From NCBI GenBank assembly GCA_937885165.1, contig CAKZZJ010000099.1, positions 1-9,533 on the forward strand: a stretch of 9,533 nucleotides of DNA, read 5' to 3'. The stretch is from an uncultured Caryophanales bacterium (GTDB lineage Bacteria > Bacillota_I > Bacilli_A > Acholeplasmatales > Anaeroplasmataceae). Below the pieces are notes generated by a model. That model worked only from the letters and a program-made list of their open reading frames with translations, did not search any database and had not been told where the DNA came from. Positions 1 to 6,300 of the stretch are shown piece by piece. Numbering within the stretch: position 1 is the first letter of the stretch; each line of letters opens with the position of its first letter. A program made the position numbers and the translations under genes.

Positions 1-579
1 TGCTTTATAGGTTGTTGATACTTTTTGGTCTACATAATCGTGTAAGTCACTTTCAGCTTGTGCGGCTCTTGTAACTTCAGCAGTTAAATCAGTTTGTAAC
101 TGGGTTTCAACACCTGTTGCTCTAGTGGTTTCTGTTGTTATCGTGGTGCTGAGTGTATTTTCAGCCTGTGTAGCCCTTGATGTTTCGTTTGTCAACGCAG
201 TAGCTATACTATTTTCACTTGCAATTGCTCTGGCTGTTTCATCTGATAGTGTTTCTCCCAAAGAACTAATTGTCTCTGAAAGTGTTCCTTCTGCTGCTAC
301 AGCCCTATTTACTTCATCATTTATTGATTGTTCAAGTATATTCTCTTTTGCAACAGCTCTTGAAGTCTCGGCGGTTAAATTATTATTTAGATCTGTAACA
401 CTTTGAGATAAAGTGTTTTCTTTTGCAACAGCTCTACTTGTTTCATCAGCAATATCTTCTGCCAAATTATTTTCAGTTTCAATTGCTCTTTCTTGTTCAT
501 TGTAAATACCATCTTCAATATTCTGAAGGTATTCTCTCCTGATTATTTCTTTTGATACCCAAGTATGTTTCTGGTACAT
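1..579 (-). CDS. Phage tail fibre / receptor-binding protein, N-terminal part (runs off the left edge)
   Basis: The frame opens at an ATG (579-577) that overlaps the hub stop codon as TAATG and stays open for 193 codons to the window edge, so the C-terminus is missing. A GAGG (590-587) seven bases upstream is a plausible ribosome binding site. Residues 5-29 resemble the tail-attachment leader common in Firmicute phage fibres (T-W near residues 6-7, then L-x-x-IEDGI at 18-25). Residues 31-180 are eight copies of a helical repeat with the core RA-x-x-x-E-x-x-L, for example RAVAKENTL, spaced 18 or 25 residues apart, as expected of a trimeric coiled-coil shaft. The likely role is a fibre attached to the tail tip whose missing C-terminus would bind the host surface. 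Position and repeats are seen directly; receptor binding is inferred. It could instead be a structural collar or baseplate fibre. Confidence 0.8.
   Translation of the reverse strand, partial: MYQKHTWVSKEIIRREYLQNIEDGIYNEQERAIETENNLAEDIADETSRAVAKENTLSQSVTDLNNNLTAETSRAVAKENILEQSINDEVNRAVAAEGTLSETISSLGETLSDETARAIASENSIATALTNETSRATQAENTLSTTITTETTRATGVETQLQTDLTAEVTRAAQAESDLHDYVDQKVSTTYKA
40..489 (-). repeat. Eight-copy RA-x-x-x-E-x-x-L repeat in the tail fibre
   Basis: In the partial fibre the Arg-Ala pair recurs at residues 31, 49, 74, 92, 117, 135, 153 and 171. The spacings are 18, 25, 18, 25, 18, 18 and 18. Because 25 is 18 plus one heptad, and 18 is a heptad plus a hendecad, the register suits a continuous coiled coil. 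At DNA level a 17-base sequence (TCTTTTGCAACAGCTCT on the plus strand) is repeated exactly at 344-360 and 419-435, 75 bases apart, which suggests recent duplication of one 25-residue unit. Confidence 0.85.
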
Positions 580-2831
580 TAGTAAACCTCGCTTTCATCA
601 ACTATTGCCACATCAACAAGTGCAGGTTCAACATAGTGTGTTCTTCTACCCTTAATAGTACAGCTCATCATTCCTGTAGAAGTATCTATCTGATTACTTA
701 CAACTCTGACTAGGTTTCTTTCTACATATTTATTTTCTGTATATATTTGATCGTCTGCGTCTATAGCAGGTTCACCACGATATTTGATTGTATAATCAAT
801 ATCGTTATCAAAATGTTTACCTAACCAAATGGACTCTGCGACAGCCCTATCAATGTTATCTATCAGGACGTTACTGGCAGTCTTATCAACACCTATCTGA
901 TGAATTTGATTAGTAGTCGATTTTGAAGTAATGAGAAATTGTATACCATTTATATTAACTTCTGCTTCTCTTGTTGAACTAAATGTAACGTAATATGCTC
1001 CGCTGCCTAAAATGCTAAGTGTACCGCTTCCACCATCCTTATAAGCAAGGCTGTAATCGTGGCATGGCTGATTCAGAATAACAGTGTTTTCGCCAATAAC
1101 AGCTTCTGTAGTTCCGACTTGTTTAATTTCTGTTCCATAAGAGTATTCGTAATAATTAACAATTACATTTTTTACAAACTCAGCAGTTACAGCAGTTGGT
1201 GATTGCGACATGTCTTTATAATCAATAGTATAATCTGTCAGATTACCAAACCTTAATCTTTTGACATGGATTCTTTGATATGGATTTGTTTTGGTAAATT
1301 CAATAACTATTTTGTCTACATCGTAAAAATCATGTGTTACAAGTTCCTCAAACTCAATATTTTCATCCGATTCCACTGTATCTATCAGTGTTCCAAAACT
1401 GTATGATTTAATTTTAAAAGATACAGGTTTTACATCACCAAATAATATTTTTAAATTAAAAAAAGTCCAAGAAGCTTCCCACTCAATCGTCAATGTTGGA
1501 TTGGTTGTAAAAGTGCCATCTGCTCCCGATATGACATTTGAAACATATCCACACTCAATATATCCATTGTAATTTGTTCTTGGAACAAAAAACTGTTTTC
1601 CATCTGCATAGATGTAATCTTTCTCATTCGTAGAATAATCTTGATTGGGTATATCTTCATTGACAAGATTTGCAAGCTTTGAATAATATGTTTGGGAATT
1701 AGAAGTAATGTTTACTATATTAGGTTCAAAAGAACTTTTAATTTGCAGGTGTCCATCTCTAGTTTCATAAAGCACGGATTGACTAGCATTTGCAATAAGT
1801 TGAAGCAGATTTTTATGTTTTTCAACCGGAAGCGGATTGTGGGTGTATAACTCTTTGAGATAGTTGTCAATAATATAGTCTTCAAGCCCTGCATCATCAC
1901 AAACATCTTTTGCAAGCTGCCAAAGAGATATGCCATTAGGGTAATACTGACCTTTGTTATATGTGCTGGTCATATAATCCATGAAACCAACACATGTAAA
2001 CTTAGCCTGTTTATCATCACTTGACCATGTTTTTAGTTTTAAATTGCCGCCTGGAATTAAATAAACCTCATCATCACTTAAACGTCTGCCATAATGGAAC
2101 TCAACATCTTGTTTTTCCTGTAAGAAATAAGCAAAAGAATGTGGATCATCTGCGGCAAATTTTCGGTTAAGATTATTGATTGTAAATGTAAACTGTTTTG
2201 AAGGAAGTTTGTCTGAGATATGCGCACATTCTTGTTTCCATGATGTTGAAATAAGACTGTTATTATCAAACATCAAACCAACGCCAAACAAAATATTAAA
2301 GATTCTTAGCCTTTGTCTGCCACCTACCATTGTAATAGGAGTTATATTTATATAGGCTGTATCTTTAAATACATCCTCACACACCCATTGCCCGGGAGAA
2401 TTATTATCATATGTGTATGTATATGTGGGAGAACCATTAGTTACTGTAAATTTTGTGGGGTAATAATCACCAAAGTCTATGGTCAGACCTTTAATTTCAA
2501 GATTTGTATAAGATCCAAAAGTAAAAGTAACACTTTCTGTTATTTCTTGTGTTACCATTCCTTGCCATAGTCCAAACAAATCAGAAGTTCTTGGTAAAAA
2601 ATATTGTTCTCCACTTACTCTTGCCATATTTTCTTCTGGCGTTGCGTAATAGGCTTCAAAGTTCTGCGTGGAAAAAATAGACTGAGAATCAGAGTAATTT
2701 GTAAACTGACCATTTACTTTTGCATTAGTCTGTGCTTCTCTGGAAATAACTCCAAGATAAACATATACATAGCTTTCGTTTCTTAGGTATTCATATTGTT
2801 CTTTTTTATAAGCTGCGCTTACTCTCTGCAT
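579..2831 (-). CDS. Baseplate hub / tail-tip protein with duplicated beta-rich module
   Basis: A 750-residue protein with start ATG at 2831 and a GAGG ribosome binding site six bases upstream (2841-2838). It lies between the 126-residue tail protein and the fibre, the usual place of the tail-associated hub in siphoviruses. Residues 1-60 begin with a charged leader (MQRVSAAYKKEQYEYL). Residues 68-183 and 404-529 are diverged copies of one module: each opens with a G-x-Q-[YF]-F-x-PRT motif and closes with Q-R-[LI] leading to FG. Residues about 195-395 and 530-735 look like hub domains; the end has GEPAIDADDQIY followed by a segment ending in GRR, typical of hub barrels. I see no catalytic motif for a peptidase or lysozyme. 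The hub role follows from position and overall style; the duplicated modules may bind carbohydrate. No signal peptide or membrane segment is apparent. Confidence 0.75.
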   Translation of the reverse strand: MQRVSAAYKKEQYEYLRNESYVYVYLGVISREAQTNAKVNGQFTNYSDSQSIFSTQNFEAYYATPEENMARVSGEQYFLPRTSDLFGLWQGMVTQEITESVTFTFGSYTNLEIKGLTIDFGDYYPTKFTVTNGSPTYTYTYDNNSPGQWVCEDVFKDTAYINITPITMVGGRQRLRIFNILFGVGLMFDNNSLISTSWKQECAHISDKLPSKQFTFTINNLNRKFAADDPHSFAYFLQEKQDVEFHYGRRLSDDEVYLIPGGNLKLKTWSSDDKQAKFTCVGFMDYMTSTYNKGQYYPNGISLWQLAKDVCDDAGLEDYIIDNYLKELYTHNPLPVEKHKNLLQLIANASQSVLYETRDGHLQIKSSFEPNIVNITSNSQTYYSKLANLVNEDIPNQDYSTNEKDYIYADGKQFFVPRTNYNGYIECGYVSNVISGADGTFTTNPTLTIEWEASWTFFNLKILFGDVKPVSFKIKSYSFGTLIDTVESDENIEFEELVTHDFYDVDKIVIEFTKTNPYQRIHVKRLRFGNLTDYTIDYKDMSQSPTAVTAEFVKNVIVNYYEYSYGTEIKQVGTTEAVIGENTVILNQPCHDYSLAYKDGGSGTLSILGSGAYYVTFSSTREAEVNINGIQFLITSKSTTNQIHQIGVDKTASNVLIDNIDRAVAESIWLGKHFDNDIDYTIKYRGEPAIDADDQIYTENKYVERNLVRVVSNQIDTSTGMMSCTIKGRRTHYVEPALVDVAIVDESEVY

Positions 2832-2863
2832 GGCTTACCTCACGCATTTGTATCAAATTCATT

Positions 2864-3244
2864 CTAGATTATTCCACAGTCAATTATGTTCACCTTACAA
2901 TCCTTGAAGTTCTTGGGCGTAAGTCCGTCTTCTTCAAGCCAATATACTTCTGCGGTTCTGTCTCCGGGGTACATCTTTATTGATTCAAAATCGTTCTTAA
3001 GCGGATTCCAAACCTTAGCAACAACAAAAAAATTCTCAAAAACAGAACATATCAAGTTCCATTCATCTTTAGTAAGCCAAGCCCACCGCAAATTGTTGTA
3101 TTTTAAATTTGTTTTACCGACTTTCTCAGCAATAACCTCAGCATTAGCATTTCGTCCACTGTTTACTGCATCACTTAAGATTATCCCCAAGCCGGTACTT
3201 GGACACGGTAATTCAATTCCATTAACTTCAAGAAATGCAGCCAT
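2864..3244 (-). CDS. Small tail protein downstream of the tape measure (DUF6711-like)
   Basis: A 126-residue protein starting at 3244 after a strong GGGAGGTG ribosome binding site (3257-3250) and ending with TAG at 2864. It opens with FLEVNGIELPCPSTGLG, and further on shows R-N-A-N-A, a W-x-W pair near residues 54-56, YPGDRTAEVYW near 92-102 and a closing KVNIIDCGII. From memory this pattern resembles DUF6711, a family of small proteins found after the tape measure gene in Clostridia phages; I could not check it. Tail-tube and distal-tail proteins share a compact beta fold, and this size and position suit a short distal-tail or tube-terminator adaptor between tube and hub. That function is inferred from place only. 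The gene sits 32 bases before the hub and follows a terminator-like hairpin. Confidence 0.7.
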   Translation of the reverse strand: MAAFLEVNGIELPCPSTGLGIILSDAVNSGRNANAEVIAEKVGKTNLKYNNLRWAWLTKDEWNLICSVFENFFVVAKVWNPLKNDFESIKMYPGDRTAEVYWLEEDGLTPKNFKDCKVNIIDCGII

Positions 3245-3260
3245 GAAAGCACCTCCCTTT

Positions 3261-3298
3261 AAAAGAAAAGGCGATTAGCCTTTTAAGACTAACCGCCT
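3261..3298 (-). terminator. Intrinsic-terminator-like hairpin between tape measure and small tail gene
   Basis: Read on the minus strand, AGGCGGTTAG (3298-3289) pairs with CTAATCGCCT (3278-3269) through ten base pairs, one of them a G-U wobble, around a ten-base loop. It is followed at once by TTTCTTTT (3268-3261). On the plus strand the wobble becomes an A-C mismatch and no T tract follows, so it is oriented for leftward transcription. It begins six bases after the tape measure stop and ends just before the next ribosome binding site. Read-through must occur if the downstream tail genes lack their own promoter, so it is probably a partial terminator or an RNA-processing or stability element. 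Confidence 0.7.
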
Positions 3299-3303
3299 AT
3301 AAA

Positions 3304-6300
3304 TTAACTTATAATACTCATTCCAAGCTGACTCTGACCATTATTAGCCATCTCTGCTATTTCCTTATCGCCAATAACTACAGGATCTTTGTCAAGAAGT
3401 GCCTGAGTCAAGCTGATAAGCTGTGCAAGTAAAACGGATTCCTGATTGCCTGTTGAATATACTGCATCTGCAATTCCTGTTATTTCATCATTGGAAACAA
3501 CGCCTGTTCTGCCGCCAATATTACCAACAAACTCCGCACCTGCTCCTGTTTCTCCTGCGAGGAACAAAGAACCTGCGCTTGGGAAACCTCCGCTTGCAAA
3601 CTCACCGCTATAGTTAAATGTTACCGCACCGCCTAAATCACCAAATCCTTCTATCGCCTCTTGTACTTCATCAATAAGTTTTAATACATCATTTAAAGAT
3701 GAAGTCATTGATTCACATGCATTCGCTACTGACTGAGCCGCATCTTTTATTCTTTCTTGGATTGCGTTTTTAATCTTTTCAAACACATCTTCTGATACGT
3801 CAAAAACCGTTGTGAAAAGCCTTCTCCACAATTCTTCTTCAAAGTATGGTTTCGTGTGGTTATTCCACCAATCTTCAAGGGTTTCATCCCACCACTTTAT
3901 AAATGATTCAAAGTGCTTATGCAGGTTATCTTTTATTGGTGTGTAAATTTCATCATCCCAAAAAGAATCCTTGAAATAAGGCATTGTCTTATTATCCCAC
4001 CAATCCTTAAGGGACTTATCCCACCAATCAATAAACTCTTTGTAATGCTTTTCACGGTTCTTTTGCAGTGGAATATATACCTTTTCATCCCAGAATGTAG
4101 GCTTAAAGTACGGCATGGTTTTTTCTTCCCACCATGATTTTAAGGACTCTACCCACCAATCAATGAACAGCTTATATCTTTGCTCACGGTTCTTTTGTAG
4201 AGGAATAAATATTTCACTATTCCACTTAGCCGGTTGGAACCAGATCAAAAGATATTCATTCCACCATGTAGTCATTGATGTATTAAACCACTCTGTAAAC
4301 TGAGTAAAGTTTGTCATAAGCACTTCATTCAGAAGCACATCAAACAATGGCTGCCATCTGTCTATGCTAAAGAATGGAAGTATGTACGTTTCCATGAACA
4401 TAGGTAGAAGGTTGTTTAAAAGATTGTCACCAAGGATTGTAAGATTGTTTGTAATCGACATAGTAACATTGGTAAACAATGTTGTTATTGGTGAGTCGTA
4501 ATCCCATCCTGCACCACTGAATATATTGGTGAGCATAGTGTTGAATGTGGTCTTTACCTGTGTTAGCTTGTTTGTTATCGCAGAATTGATATAACTAAAC
4601 CATGTACCTATGGCTGTTATGGATGTTGAAGCATTTGTGGTAATTCCAAGGTTAAGACCTGTTACTAAGGATTTCCCGTATTCCATAGTTTTAGTATTAA
4701 CCGTACCTGAAAATGGCATAACACTATTAGTAGTAAGGGCTGTATCAACAATATTTAACCATTCATCAATGGATGCTGTTGTAGTGTCCATATTGTCAGC
4801 AAGTCCAGTATTAAGTCCTAAAACTAACTGAGAGCCTGACTCTTGACCATATGTGTTTAGCCCTTCACCCATAAGACTTTGATTAGTAATAAAGTCCATA
4901 TAGGTCTGACTAAATGTATTTGCACCTTCCTCAGATGTTTCTTCGTTTGCAGTTGAGAATAATGAACCGCTATTCTTCAATGCTTCACTTGATTTTGTAT
5001 TCCAACTTAATCCAAGACTTGTAAAGTCTAAACCATCAATATTACTCTGATAAGCTGCATATTCAGATGTTGCAAATATGTTACCTGCGGTATCATAGTC
5101 GGCTTCATTTACTGCACCCAATCCTTGATTGACTATGCCAAGTGTAGTGTCTTTGAATAGCTCACCTGTTTCAACGCTTGCATTTGCATAAGAACTAGCA
5201 AAATTGCCACTAATTGTTCTTGAAACAGTATTTGTAGTTTCTTCTACTTCTCCAGGAACTGAATTCAATGCACTGCTAATTCCACTTGCAGTAAAGGCAG
5301 TAATTTCATCTTTTCTACCTTCAAAACCACTCTTAATGGTATCAATAATCGAACCGCCAGTAGTTTTAATCTCATCAATGCGATTGTTTATTCCCTCTTT
5401 GGTTTTTTCAACAATCTTACCACCAAGGGCTGATGCATCCTCAACGAGAGCCTGCCAATCACCATTCATAAGGTCTTTTATTAGAGTACCAATGCCCTCA
5501 AATAGTCCTTTTATATTGTCAATAGTTTCATGAACTACATTTCTTATTACTGTTCCACCATATCCAAATATATCTACAAATATTGAAAATATATTGATTA
5601 CAGTAGTAATAGTATCAATAACAATTTTGAAAGCAGCTACAAGCACTATTCCAATTAAAGTAATGAATGGCTCAAGTACATCAAAAGCATTTTCCCAACT
5701 ATCTTTAAGGTTTCCTAACTTGTCACCAAGATTTTTAATGGAATTTTTAAAATTATCAATTGCTTCTGTAAGTCCTATTGCATCCGCAAACTTCTTGATG
5801 TTAGTGGTTATCTTATCAAAGCTTTCTTTGAGTCTGGTTATGAGATTATCCAAACCACCAAAAGATTCTACAAGTGAATAAACTACAATTATTATGCCTG
5901 CTATTATTGCTACAATTGGAAGTGCTGCTGATGCAAATGTAGCAAAACCGCCACCTGCTACTGTAGCACCACCGCCCACTGCGGTAAGTCCACTAGCTAT
6001 TGTTCGTAAATTTTGTAGTGATTTTAGCATTACTGCAAATTGTAAAAATCCAGCAAGACCACCTGATGCAAATTCAGCAAACTTAAATGTTCCAATGGCA
6101 AAAGCTAATCTCTCCATTATGTCAGCAATGTCATCTGCGGTTGCATTTTCAAGCCATTCATCTAATTTATCAATGAATGCCATGAATGTATCAGAATTTA
6201 CAAACTGAACAAGACCATCCGCAATGCGTAAAATACCTGTCCCTATACCGGTCAGTATTTTCTCAACATCTTTATCAGATATTTTATCCATTACATCAGC

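Noticed and set aside
125..406. Plus-strand open frames across the window, such as 125-406, 2886-3278, 5894-6208 and 6224-6628.
   Set aside because: Each lies opposite a well-supported minus-strand gene and has shadow-like composition, with no ribosome binding site or recognisable domain.
3787..4380. 132-bp direct repeats as a CRISPR array or diversity-generating element.
   Set aside because: The repeats are diverged, in frame and protein-coding, with no conserved repeat/unique spacer alternation. No reverse transcriptase or template repeat is present in the window.
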